Assembly (NCBI GenBank): GCA_963730305.1
Contig: CAVSRB010000001.1
Location: 248,001 to 312,000, forward strand
DNA: 64,000 bases
Direction: 5' to 3'
Source: CAMYMQ01 sp963730305
GTDB lineage: Bacteria > Pseudomonadota > Alphaproteobacteria > Bin65
The translations under genes were made by a program, and so were the position numbers. Shown in pieces: positions 55,728 to 63,982 of the stretch; position 1 is the first letter of the stretch; every line of letters starts with the position of its first letter. A model generated the notes under the pieces. That model had not been told where the DNA came from and ran no database searches. It saw only the letters and a program-made list of their open reading frames with translations.

Positions 55728-56511
55728 ATGCCGCTCTCGCCGACCGCCGACTATGCCAGCCTCAAGGGCCGCGTCGCCATCATCACCGGCGGCGGCCAGG
55801 GGCTCGGCCGGTCCTACGCCCACCACCTCGCCGCCCAGGGCGCGATCCCGGTGATCGCCGAATATAACGAGGCGGCCGGCGCCGCGGTGGCCAAGGAGGT
55901 CGAGGACGGCGGCGGCACCGCGCTCGCCATCGCCACCGACGTCGGCGACCAGGGCTCGGTCGAGGCGATGGTCGGCGCCGCGCGCGAGCGGTTCGGCCGG
56001 GTCGACATCCTGATCAATAACGCCGCGGTGTTCTCCAAGATCACCATGGCGCCGTTCTGGGAGCTGCCGGTCGACGAGTGGCAGCGGGCGATGCAGGTCA
56101 ACATCACCGGCGCCTTTTTCTGCGCCCGCGCCGTCGTGCCCGCGATGCAGGAGGCCAACTGGGGCCGCATCCTCAACATCTCCTCGGGCACGCCCTATCT
56201 CGGCCTGCCCAACTATCTCCACTACATCACGTCCAAGTCGGCGGTGGTCGCGATGAGCCGGTCGATGGCGCGCGAGCTCGGGCCGTGGAACGTCACCGTC
56301 AACACCTTCATCCCCGGGGTGACCAAGACCGAGGTCGAGCGGCCGTCGGTCACCGACGAGAAGTTCGCCCAGTACACCCAGATGCAGTGCCTCAAGCGGA
56401 TGAGCACGCCCGGAGGACATGGCCAAGGTGGTGCTGTTCCTGTGCTCCGACGACGCCGGCTGGATCACGGGCCAGACCATCCTGTCCGACGGCGGGCTCA
56501 ATTTCATCTAG
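55728..56511 (+). pseudogene. Short-chain dehydrogenase, frameshifted near its 3' end
   Basis: The classical SDR signatures are present: ITGGGQGLGRSYAHH (NAD site, residues 19-33), INNAAVF, ISSGTPYLG and YITSKSAVV (Tyr/Lys). One extra G at 56412-56413 after KRMSTP diverts the frame; without it the last residues read EDMAKVVLFLCSDDAGWITG and then the usual SDR ending SDGGLNFI, giving 260 aa. GACGGAGACG precedes the ATG. It lies 42 bases after the Rieske oxygenase gene, in one likely operon. The frameshift may be a sequence error because the distal part is well conserved. Confidence 0.85.
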
Positions 56512-56549
56512 CCGCGCCCCGGACGCTCCCACCTTTGCGCCACCTTCAT

Positions 56550-56620
56550 CGTCACCCCCGCGCAGGCGGGGGTCCAGCAAGCCGCCCAAAGCCTGGATGC
56601 CCGCCTGCGCGGGCATGACG
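56550..56620. repeat. Dispersed palindromic repeat, copy 1
   Basis: Begins CGTCACCCCCGCGCAGGCGG and ends GCCTGCGCGGGCATGACG. Two inner hairpins flank a variable 20-base middle. A second copy with the same ends lies at 58788-58859, so the ligase gene is bracketed by the pair. Confidence 0.75.
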
Positions 56621-56630
56621 GTCAGGGGGC

Positions 56631-58502
56631 TCAGCCCCAGACCAGTTCCCGCTCGATCGCGTAGTCGCGCAGCAAGCCGTTGATCTCGCCTTCCATTGCG
56701 GCCCGGTCGGCGGCGCCGGCGACGTGGATGCGCGCCTTGATCACGCCGACGTCGTCGAGCCCCTCGACCCGGATCGCCACGCCGTTAATCGCCAGCGGCG
56801 CCAGGACCGCGCCGAACCGGCGCTCCACCGCCAACGCCCGCAGCGCCGGCTTGTAGATCTTGCCGACCCCGGTCGCCGGCATCGCGTCGAGGACCACGAC
56901 CGCCTTGGGCAGGGCCGGCCGTTCGTGGATGCGTTGCGCGAGGAAATCGAGCATCTCGGCCTCGGTCAGCGACGCGCCCGGCTTCAATGTGACGAACAGC
57001 AGCGGCAGCTCGCCGGCATAGGCGTCGGGCTCGCCGACGGCCGCGCACAGCACGACGGCGGGGTGCTCGGCGGCGATCTCCTCGATTACCGCCGGGTCGA
57101 TGTTGTGGGCGCCGCGGACGATGATGTCCTTGGCCCGGCCGGTGATGTGGATCAGCCCGGCCTCGTCGAGGAAGCCCAGGTCGCCGGTGATCAGCCAGCC
57201 GTCGTCGCGGAACACGCCGGCGTTGCGCGCCGGGTCGGTGTAGCCGGCGGCGACGTTCGGCCCGCGCACCACGAACACGCCGGTCTCGCCGGGGCCGCAA
57301 TCGCGCGCGAAGCTCTCGCCGTCGGCGCCGAGCGCGACCGCCTTGACCTCGACATAGGGTAGCCGCCAGCCGACCGTGTTGCCGACCCGCGGCGAATGGT
57401 ACGGCGCGAGCGCGATCAGCGAGCCGCTCTCGGTCATGCCGTAGCCGTTGCGCACCGCCTTGCCGATGTCCTGCTCGAAGGCCACCGCCAGCTCGGTCGG
57501 CAGCGGCGTGCCGCCCGAGAACACCGCCCGCGCGGTCGAGATGTCGGCGTCGCCGACCGGCGTCGCGAGCTGGGTCGCCATCGTCGTCGGCACGCCGCAC
57601 ATCACGGTCACGCCGAGCGTTTCGACCCAGCGCCAGAAGTTGGCCATGAAGGCGGCGTTGCGGAAGCCGGTGCGGGTCGGCAGGACCAGGTTGGCGCCGT
57701 GGTAGAAATAGCTCGCGCCGTGGACCAGCGAGCCGGCGACGTGGAACAGCGGAAAGCCGTTGACCGAGGTGTCGCCGGGGCCGACGTCGAAGAACAGGCC
57801 GGCGGCCCAGCAGCAGTGGATCTGGTTGCCGTGCGCGTGCCGCACCAGCTTGGGCGCGCCGGTCGTCCCGCCGGTGTGGAAATAGGCGGCGATCGACGCG
57901 CGGTCGAGCGGCCGGTCGACGCTCAGCCGGTCGCCGGGCTGGGCCGCGAGCGCTTCGTTGAAATCGAGGCTGCCGGTGCCGTCGCCGGGCGCGTCCCCGA
58001 CGTGGAGCACGGTTTCGATCCCCGGCGCCCGGGCCAGGATCTCGGGCACTTGGTCCCAGATCGGCAGCTCGGGATCCGGGCCCAGCGCGACCAGCACCTT
58101 GGCGCCCGCGCTGGTCAGCAGCTCGGCGATATGGTCGGGCCGGAGCATGTAGTTGACCGGACAGGCCCGCCCCGCCGCCTCGGCCCCCCACAGGGCGAAA
58201 TGGCCCTCGGGGATGTTGGGCAGCAGCAGGCCGACCGCATCGTCGGGCCCGACGCCCAAGCTCGCGAACAGGTTGGCGGCCTGGCGAATGCGAGCGTAGA
58301 AATCGCTGTAGCTGTACCGCACCGGCGCCACGGCCGGGTCGGGCGACGGCAGGTAGGTCAGCGCCGGCGCATCGCCGAACCGCTCGGCCGAGAGCCGGAA
58401 CATGTCGAGCATGCTCGTCGGCTCGACCCAGTGATCGTAGGGCCGTGCTTCGATGGCCTCGATATCGCCGAGGCCCCGGATCGGATCGGGGCGATGGCTC
58501 AC
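56631..58502 (-). CDS. Acyl-CoA synthetase / AMP-dependent ligase
   Basis: The protein has 623 aa. The adenylate-forming motif A3 is YFHTGGTTGAPKLVRH near residue 215. Later motifs are NGYGMTESGS, DGWLITGDLGFLD and GRAKDIIVRG, and the catalytic lysine region is TGVGKIYKP near 560. It activates a carboxylic acid with ATP and CoA; the acid is not predictable. The tail beyond the lysine is about 60 residues longer than in many homologues and contains a small alpha/beta extension. The start is GTG 58502 with GGAGG upstream. It is convergent with the Rieske/SDR operon. Confidence 0.9.
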   Translation of the reverse strand: MSHRPDPIRGLGDIEAIEARPYDHWVEPTSMLDMFRLSAERFGDAPALTYLPSPDPAVAPVRYSYSDFYARIRQAANLFASLGVGPDDAVGLLLPNIPEGHFALWGAEAAGRACPVNYMLRPDHIAELLTSAGAKVLVALGPDPELPIWDQVPEILARAPGIETVLHVGDAPGDGTGSLDFNEALAAQPGDRLSVDRPLDRASIAAYFHTGGTTGAPKLVRHAHGNQIHCCWAAGLFFDVGPGDTSVNGFPLFHVAGSLVHGASYFYHGANLVLPTRTGFRNAAFMANFWRWVETLGVTVMCGVPTTMATQLATPVGDADISTARAVFSGGTPLPTELAVAFEQDIGKAVRNGYGMTESGSLIALAPYHSPRVGNTVGWRLPYVEVKAVALGADGESFARDCGPGETGVFVVRGPNVAAGYTDPARNAGVFRDDGWLITGDLGFLDEAGLIHITGRAKDIIVRGAHNIDPAVIEEIAAEHPAVVLCAAVGEPDAYAGELPLLFVTLKPGASLTEAEMLDFLAQRIHERPALPKAVVVLDAMPATGVGKIYKPALRALAVERRFGAVLAPLAINGVAIRVEGLDDVGVIKARIHVAGAADRAAMEGEINGLLRDYAIERELVWG

Positions 58503-58578
58503 AGTTTCCTCCCGGGCCTTTTTCGACCTGATACCCGGATTCGCGGGGCTTGGCCACGCCCGGCGAAAATATCGAAGA

Positions 58579-58608
58579 GGTTATCCTTGGTTATCTTCGG
58601 TTATCGCC
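58579..58608. repeat. Tandem degenerate decamer, three copies
   Basis: Three 10-base units beginning GGTTATC at 58579, 58589 and 58599, the same unit as at 2166-2195. It lies about 77 bases upstream of the ligase gene start. Confidence 0.5.
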
Positions 58609-58635
58609 CGTGTGTCGGAAGCCGGCGGTCTTCCT

Positions 58636-58689
58636 CCCTCACCCTGGGGAGAGGGAGGGGCCCGTTGCGCAGCAACGGGAGGGTGAGGG
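58636..58689. repeat. Composite intergenic palindrome
   Basis: Outer arms CCCTCACCCT (58636-58645) and AGGGTGAGGG (58680-58689) enclose a perfect inner hairpin CCCGTTGC-GCA-GCAACGGG (58661-58679). Such elements are common dispersed repeats in alphaproteobacteria. It lies in the 506-base gene-free stretch 58503-59008, which otherwise contains only other repeats. Confidence 0.65.
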
Positions 58690-58744
58690 GGCGGGCGTCC
58701 GATGATAAGACCCCCGAGGGAGAGGGTTAGTCGCGCCCGCGCAT

Positions 58745-58784
58745 GTCATCATTCGTCATCGTTTGTCAGCATTGGTCGTCTTTC
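58745..58784. repeat. Second type of tandem decamer, four degenerate copies
   Basis: Units begin GTCATC, GTCATC, GTCAGC and GTCGTC at 58745, 58755, 58765 and 58775, again with a 10-base period. It sits directly beside a dispersed palindrome. Confidence 0.4.
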
Positions 58785-58787
58785 GGG

Positions 58788-58859
58788 CGTCACCCCCGCG
58801 CAGGCGGGGGTCCAGCGTGCCGGCGCCAGCCTGGATGCCCGCCTGCGCGGGCATGACGG
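58788..58859. repeat. Dispersed palindromic repeat, copy 2
   Basis: The ends are identical to the copy at 56550-56620 (CGTCACCCCCGCGCAGGCGG and GCCTGCGCGGGCATGACG); only the central bases differ. Same orientation as copy 1. Confidence 0.75.
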
Positions 58860-59008
58860 AAATGGGGACGGGTCGAGGGCCAGGATTGCTGGCGGTTGAC
58901 GCGCCGTCGGGTGCGCCGTCCTACCGAGCGCCAATATCGCTACTTGGCGCCCAAGCCTGTCGTTTCAAGGAATAAATTCAGAGGTCGGCCAGGATCGGCA
59001 AGCGGCCC

Positions 59009-59690
59009 CTACCCCGCCGCGTCGAGCCCCATCTGCCAGAAGTCGGCCTCGAGCCGGCAGGCCTCGGCGAAGATGGTGCGGATACGCGGATAGCGCGCGT
59101 CGGCGCCGCGCGCGGTCGCACAGTCTGTCGAGCTGGCCGACGGCGGCCCGGGCGACCTGCTGGTATTCGTCGCCGGAATACATCGCGATCCAGGCATCGT
59201 AGGGATTGCCCTCGCGCCGGGTCGCCGGATCGGCGGCGAGCCGCGCGCCGATCTCGCCGTAGCCGGCGACGCAGGGGATCAGGGCGACGTGGAGGTCGAG
59301 CGCGTCGCCGCGCAGGCCCGTTTCCAGCACGTAGCGCGTGTAGGCCATGCAGGCGTTGTCCTCGGCCGCCGCCTCCATCGCCGCCGGGTCGAGGCCCCAG
59401 CCCGCGCAATAGTCGACGTGCAGCGCCATCTCGACGCCGACCAGCGCGGTCAGGGTCTCGGCCGCGGCGCGGATGTCGTCCAGGGTATCGGCCTTGTAGG
59501 CGGCCAGCGCGTAGGCGCGGGCGAAATGGATCAGGAACTTGTAGTCCTGGACCAGGTAGTGGCGGAAGGCGGCCTCGGGCAGGCTGCCGTCGGCCAGCGC
59601 GCGCACGAAGGGATGGTCGACGTAGGCGGCCCAGTCGGCACCGTCGTCGGCCTTGAGGCGGTTGTAGAGGGTGCCCGCGTAGAGGGACAT
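59009..59690 (-). pseudogene. tenA: TenA-family aminohydrolase/thiaminase II, frameshifted
   Basis: The main part from ATG 59690 shows the TenA pattern: HPFVRALADGSLPEAAFRHY, LVQDYKFLIHFARAYALAAYKA, and VALIPCVAGYGEIG with the catalytic cysteine in IPC. After AVGQLDRLC the frame is lost by one extra base near 59115-59128. The alternative frame then gives ARYPRIRTIFAEACRLEADF and WQMGLDAAG, the normal C-terminus, for 226 aa in total. TenA salvages the pyrimidine moiety of thiamin. It lies 29 bases downstream of the ferredoxin gene and ends the suf-associated gene set. Confidence 0.85.
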
Positions 59691-59719
59691 GGAAGCGGCT
59701 GGCGTCCCGGAACCGGCCG

Positions 59720-60049
59720 CTACAGCAGCATGTTCCGGACTTCCTTCGGCAGCGACACGACCAGCCCGTCGAGCTCCTCGGTCATCGCGATCTGGCAGCC
59801 CAGCCGCGAACGCTTGGTCAGGCCGAAAGCGAGGTCGAGCATGTCCTCCTCGTCCTCGGAGGCGGGCGGCAGCTTGTCGTACCAGGCGGCATCGACGATG
59901 ACGTGGCAGGTCGAGCAGGCCATCGCGCCCTCGCACGCGCCCTCGACGTCGAGGCCGTGGTCGCGCGCGGCCTCCATCACCGAGGTGCCGGCGGGCACGT
60001 CGAGCTCCCGCTGGGTGCCGTCGCGTTCGATGAAGGTGATCCGTGGCAT
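59720..60049 (-). CDS. 2Fe-2S ferredoxin, adrenodoxin/ISC type
   Basis: This 109-aa protein has the cluster cysteines in GACEGAMACSTCHVIV (C-x5-C-x2-C) and a fourth in SRLGCQIAMT, the vertebrate-type/ISC ferredoxin pattern. It supplies electrons for Fe-S assembly or for oxygenases. ATG 60049 (PRITFIERDGTQ) is the usual start; a TTG 9 bases upstream is possible. It lies downstream of sufA and upstream of tenA on the same strand. Because the Rieske oxygenases in the window lack their own ferredoxins, this one is a candidate partner, which is only speculation. Confidence 0.92.
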   Translation of the reverse strand: MPRITFIERDGTQRELDVPAGTSVMEAARDHGLDVEGACEGAMACSTCHVIVDAAWYDKLPPASEDEEDMLDLAFGLTKRSRLGCQIAMTEELDGLVVSLPKEVRNMLL

Positions 60050-60130
60050 GGCATTCAACCGCGCGCCGCGCGCGGTCCTCCCCCAAAGGCCGTCTTGCGA
60101 TGGAGACGTTATACTCGACCCGGACGCGGC

Positions 60131-60466
60131 TCAGACGTGAAACGATTCGCCGCAGCCGCAGCGTCCCTTTTCGTTCGGATTGATGAACTCGAAGCGGGAC
60201 GAGAACTTGTCCTCGACATAGTCCATCTCGCTGCCGAGCAGGAACATGGTCGCCTTGGGCTCGATGAAGATGCGCACGCCCTTGTCCTCGACCACGTCCT
60301 CGAACTTGCCCTGCTCCTTGGCGTATTCGACGAAATAGCTCATGCCGGAGCAGCCCTGCTCCTTGACGCCCACGCGGACGCCGAGCACGGGCTCGTCGGA
60401 CTGTTCGATCAGGGCCTTGACCCGTTCGGCGGCCCGGTCGGTCAGGGTGATGACTTGCGGCATCAT
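60131..60466 (-). CDS. sufA: Fe-S assembly A-type carrier SufA/IscA
   Basis: This 111-aa carrier has the three conserved cysteines: GVKEQGCSGMSYF and the C-terminal RCGCGESF. A-type carriers receive and deliver Fe-S clusters. It is downstream of sufT in the suf operon (61 bases). ATG 60466 or the next codon (ATG 60463) may be used. Confidence 0.93.
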   Translation of the reverse strand: MMPQVITLTDRAAERVKALIEQSDEPVLGVRVGVKEQGCSGMSYFVEYAKEQGKFEDVVEDKGVRIFIEPKATMFLLGSEMDYVEDKFSSRFEFINPNEKGRCGCGESFHV

Positions 60467-60527
60467 GGCGTCGTTACCTCTGGCCTTTAACTAGTTTCGC
60501 GCACACGTTTTTCCAGTCCCCTCGGGC

Positions 60528-60930
60528 TTAAAAGCCCAGGATCATGCGGGCGTCCTCGGTCATCTGCTCCGGGGTCCAGGGCGGGTTCCACGTCAGGGTG
60601 ACCTGGACGGTGCCGACGCCGTCGACATTGGCGACGGTCTGGGCGACCTGGGCCGGCATCTGGCCGGCGACCGGACAGGCCGGCGTGGTCAAGCGTCATC
60701 AGGATGCCGACGTCGCCGTTTTCCCTCTGGTCGATGTCGTAGATCAGCCCGAGGTCGTAGAGATTGACCGGGATCTCCGGGTCGAACACGGTCCTGAGCG
60801 CCTCGATCATGGCGTCCTTGGACGCCTTGTCCTCGCCCTCGGCGAGCGGCGAGCCGGCGGAGGCGGTCGCGCCCTCCTCCGCGGCGGCCGGATCGTAGGG
60901 CGCGTTCATGTCGATCATGTCATGCTGCAT
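60528..60930 (-). pseudogene. sufT: SUF-associated DUF59 (MIP18-like) protein SufT, frameshifted
   Basis: The core is MIEALRTVFDPEIPVNLYDLG and LIYDIDQRENGDVGILMTL, the DUF59 domain of SUF operons (SufT-type, Fe-S maturation). After MTL, one extra A at 60691-60692 shifts the frame. Correcting it gives TTPACPVAGQMPAQVAQTV with the conserved cysteine, TLTWNPPWTPEQMTEDARM and an end ILGF at 60528, for 133 aa. It starts 1 base into the sufE stop (TGATG). Since the shifted tail has no homology and the restored tail is perfect, a sequence error is likely. Confidence 0.88.
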
Positions 60931-61361
60931 CAGGCGGCTCCCTGGGCCGGTACGGGCCGCGCCCCGGCCAGCTTCTGGAGATGCTTGAGCATCGCCATCA
61001 TGCCGACCTGGCGCTGGGTGGTCAGCGCGCCGAGATTGAGCCGGCGCACGTGGTCGAGGGTGATCTGGGCCAGCTCTTCGCGGGTCAGGCCGCTGAAGGC
61101 GTCGGTCATCATCGCCACCAGCCCGGTGACGATGGCGGCGTCGCTGGTGCCCTGGAAATAGTGGCGGCCGTCGCGCTCCTCGTGGGTGATCCAGACCCTG
61201 GACATGCAGCCGTGCATCAGGTGGGCGTCGTCCTTGGCCTCTTCGGGGAAGGGCTTGTCCTTGTGCTTCTTGGCGATGTCGAGGATGTACTCGAAGCGCA
61301 TGTCGTCATCGAGCATCTCGAGCGCTTCGGCGTATTCCTCGTAGCGGTCCAGGTCGGCCAT
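60930..61361 (-). CDS. sufE: Cysteine desulfurase activator SufE
   Basis: This 143-aa protein accepts sulfur from SufS. The active-site cysteine is in HLMHGCMSRVWI near residue 50; the family blocks YEEYAEALEMLDDDMRFEYI and DAFSGLTREELAQI are present. It begins 2 bases after the sufS stop and overlaps the sufT start, so the genes are tightly coupled. Confidence 0.94.
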   Translation of the reverse strand: MADLDRYEEYAEALEMLDDDMRFEYILDIAKKHKDKPFPEEAKDDAHLMHGCMSRVWITHEERDGRHYFQGTSDAAIVTGLVAMMTDAFSGLTREELAQITLDHVRRLNLGALTTQRQVGMMAMLKHLQKLAGARPVPAQGAA

Positions 61362-61363
61362 CC

Positions 61364-62614
61364 CTACCCCAGCATGTCCTTGGCCTTGCGGATGCCGGCG
61401 GCGAGCGCCTCGACCTCCGCATGGGTGTTGTAGACGGCCATCGAGGCGCGCACCGTCGAATCGACCCCCATCCGCGCCATCAGCGGCTCGGCGCAGTGGT
61501 GGCCGACGCGCACGGCGACCCCCTGGCGGTCGAGCACGGTGGCGACGTCGAGCGAATGGACGCCGTCGAGGACGAAGGAGACGATCGCGGCCTTGTCCGG
61601 CGTCGTGCCGATCAGGCGCAGGCCCTCGATCTTGCCGAGCTCGTCCATGGCGTGGTCGCGCAACGCGGCCTCGTGGGCGGCGATCCGGTCTTGGCCGAGG
61701 GCGCGGACCCAGTCGATCGCGGCGCCCAGCCCAACCGCCTGGGCGATCGGCGGCGTGCCCGCCTCGAACCGGTGCGGCGGCGCGGCGAAGGTGGTCTTCT
61801 CGAAGCTGACCGTGTCGATCATGTCGCCGCCGCCCTGCCACGGCGGCATGGCGTCGAGGATCTCGGCCTTGGCCCACAGCACGCCGATGCCGCTGGGGCC
61901 GTAGAGCTTGTGGCCGGTGAAGGCGTAGAAGTCGCAGCCGATCGCCTGGACGTCGACCGGCGCGTGGACGATCGCCTGGGCGCCGTCGAGCAGCACCGGG
62001 ATGCCGCGGGCGTGGGCGATCTCGGTGACGCGCCTGGCCGGGACGACGGTGCCGAGCACGTTCGAGCAATGGGTGATCGAGACCAGCTTGGTCCGGTCGG
62101 TCAGCAGCGCCTCGAAGGCGTCGAGGTCGAGCGCGCCGGCGTCGGTGATCGGCGCGACCTTGAGGACGATGCCGGTGCGTTCGCGCAGGAGCTGCCACGG
62201 CACGATGTTGGCGTGGTGCTCCATCGCCGAGACCACCACCTCGTCGCCTTCCCCGAGCATCGACCCGGCGTAGGCATTGGCCACCAGGTTGAGCGCCTCG
62301 GTGACGTTGCGGGTGAAGACGATCTCCTCGCGGCTCGGCGCGTTGATGAAGGCGGCGACCGTGTCGCGCACGCCTTCGTAGGCCTCGGTCGCCACGCCGC
62401 TCAGGTAGTGGGCGCCGCGATGGACGTTGGCGTAGTCGTGCTCGTAGAAGCGCGACACCGCGTCGATCACCTGGCGCGGCTTCTGGGCGCTGGCGCCGCT
62501 GTCGAGGAAGACCAGCGGCTTGCCGTAGACCTGGCGGGACAGGATCGGGAACTCGGCGCGCACGGCCTCCACGTCGAGCGTGTCACGGTCGAGATCGAGG
62601 GCGGCTTCGCTCAT
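61364..62614 (-). CDS. sufS: Cysteine desulfurase SufS
   Basis: This 416-aa PLP enzyme takes sulfur from cysteine as a persulfide. The PLP lysine is in FYAFTGHKLYGPSG near residue 235; the active-site cysteine is in GHHCAEPLMARMG near 370; the N-terminal block YLDSGASAQKP appears as FLDSGASAQKP. Group II (SufS) features fit its SufE partner downstream. ATG 62614 overlaps the sufD stop by 4 bases (ATGA). Confidence 0.95.
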   Translation of the reverse strand: MSEAALDLDRDTLDVEAVRAEFPILSRQVYGKPLVFLDSGASAQKPRQVIDAVSRFYEHDYANVHRGAHYLSGVATEAYEGVRDTVAAFINAPSREEIVFTRNVTEALNLVANAYAGSMLGEGDEVVVSAMEHHANIVPWQLLRERTGIVLKVAPITDAGALDLDAFEALLTDRTKLVSITHCSNVLGTVVPARRVTEIAHARGIPVLLDGAQAIVHAPVDVQAIGCDFYAFTGHKLYGPSGIGVLWAKAEILDAMPPWQGGGDMIDTVSFEKTTFAAPPHRFEAGTPPIAQAVGLGAAIDWVRALGQDRIAAHEAALRDHAMDELGKIEGLRLIGTTPDKAAIVSFVLDGVHSLDVATVLDRQGVAVRVGHHCAEPLMARMGVDSTVRASMAVYNTHAEVEALAAGIRKAKDMLG

Positions 62615-63969
62615 CGCGCGCCTCCGGTCCCGCCCGCTTCGTTTCCCCGGGCCATCCAGCGGGCCACGTTCTGCTCCAGCGGCATGCGCATGCCGGCGAG
62701 CGCGATGCCGTCGATGACCTCGTTGAGGAAGGCCTCGACCAGCAGGCGCCGGGCCTGGGCCTCGGGCACGCCGCGCGAGCGCAGGTAGAACATGGCGTCG
62801 TCGTCGAGCTCGCCGGCGGTGGCGCCGTGGCTGCATTTGACGTCGTCGGCGTAGATCACCAGCTCCGGCTTGGAATTGATCTGGGCCTTGTCGGACAGCA
62901 AGAGCGCCCGGTTCATCTGGTGGCCGTCGATCTTCTGCGAATCCGGCCGGACCACGATCTTGCCCTGGAACACGCCCGACGCCTCGTCGTCCAACACGCC
63001 CTTGTAGAGCTCGTGGCTGTTGGTCTCGGGCGCGGCGTGGTCGATCACCGTGGTGTTGTCGCAATGCTGGCGGCCGCGCATCAGGTAGGCGCCGTGCAGG
63101 CGGCAGTGCGCGCCGGGCTCGGCCAGGGTCACCCGGATCTCGTTGCGCGACAGCAGCCCGCCCACGGCGAAGACGAAGCTGTCGAACATGGCGCCGCGGC
63201 CGACGTGAGCGTTGGTCGCGGCGATGTGGAACGCCTCGCGCGCTTCGTCCTGGACCTTGCAGTGGCGCACGATCGAGCCGTCGCCGGCGACGATCTCGGT
63301 GACCACGTTGGCGAAATAGGCTCCCAGGCACAGGCCGACGTGATGCTCGATCACGGTCGCCCGGCTGTCCGCGCCGGCGACGATCAGGTTGCGCGGGTGA
63401 TAGAGCGGCGGGGTCGACCCGCCGGTGCCGACCGACAGGATCTCGACCGGCTGCTCCAGCACGACGCCGTCGGCGAGGTGCAGGACGAAACCGTCGGCCA
63501 TGAAGGCGGTGTTGAGCGCCGTCAGCGGCTGGTCGGCCAGCGGGCTCTCGCTGCCGAGCGCGTCGCGCAGCAGCTCGGGCCGCTCCGCCGCCGCCTCGGC
63601 GAAGCCCATCAGGGTCGCGCCGTCGGGCAGACCGGCCACGGTCGACAGGTCGCGGCGCAGCCGGCCGTTGACCAGGACCAGGCGGCAGGACGAGTCGCGG
63701 CCGAACACCAGCGCCGGGAGCTGCCCGGCGTCGAGCGCGGCGTCCGGCGCGTGCCAGTCGAATTCGGCGCGGGTCAGCGGCGCGAGGCTGGTGTAGCGCC
63801 AGTCCTCGACCTTGTGGGTCGGGAAGCCGCGCTGCCGGAACGCCGCGGCGCCGTCGTCGCGCAGGCCGGCGAGCCAGTCGGTGGCCGCGCCGGGCAGGTC
63901 CGGCTTCAACGCGTCGTAGGGCTTGAGGAAGGCCCGGCTGGCGTCGTCGGGGATGGTCTGGACGGTCAT
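62611..63969 (-). CDS. sufD: Fe-S cluster assembly scaffold SufD
   Basis: This 452-aa member of the SufBD family forms the SufBC2D scaffold. It shows the C-terminal parallel beta-helix core with VLDDEASGVFQGKIVVRPDS, the DVKCSHGATAGELDDDAMFY block with conserved His, and LRSRGVPEAQARRLLVEAF. It lies 13 bases downstream of a likely sufC end and overlaps sufS by 4 bases. Confidence 0.94.
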   Translation of the reverse strand: MTVQTIPDDASRAFLKPYDALKPDLPGAATDWLAGLRDDGAAAFRQRGFPTHKVEDWRYTSLAPLTRAEFDWHAPDAALDAGQLPALVFGRDSSCRLVLVNGRLRRDLSTVAGLPDGATLMGFAEAAAERPELLRDALGSESPLADQPLTALNTAFMADGFVLHLADGVVLEQPVEILSVGTGGSTPPLYHPRNLIVAGADSRATVIEHHVGLCLGAYFANVVTEIVAGDGSIVRHCKVQDEAREAFHIAATNAHVGRGAMFDSFVFAVGGLLSRNEIRVTLAEPGAHCRLHGAYLMRGRQHCDNTTVIDHAAPETNSHELYKGVLDDEASGVFQGKIVVRPDSQKIDGHQMNRALLLSDKAQINSKPELVIYADDVKCSHGATAGELDDDAMFYLRSRGVPEAQARRLLVEAFLNEVIDGIALAGMRMPLEQNVARWMARGNEAGGTGGAR

Positions 63970-63982
63970 GTCGCCCGCTCCG

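Noticed and set aside
58503..59008. Coding gene in the 506-base gap between the ligase and tenA
   Set aside because: The stretch is filled with decamer arrays and palindromic repeats; short open frames there read through repeats only.
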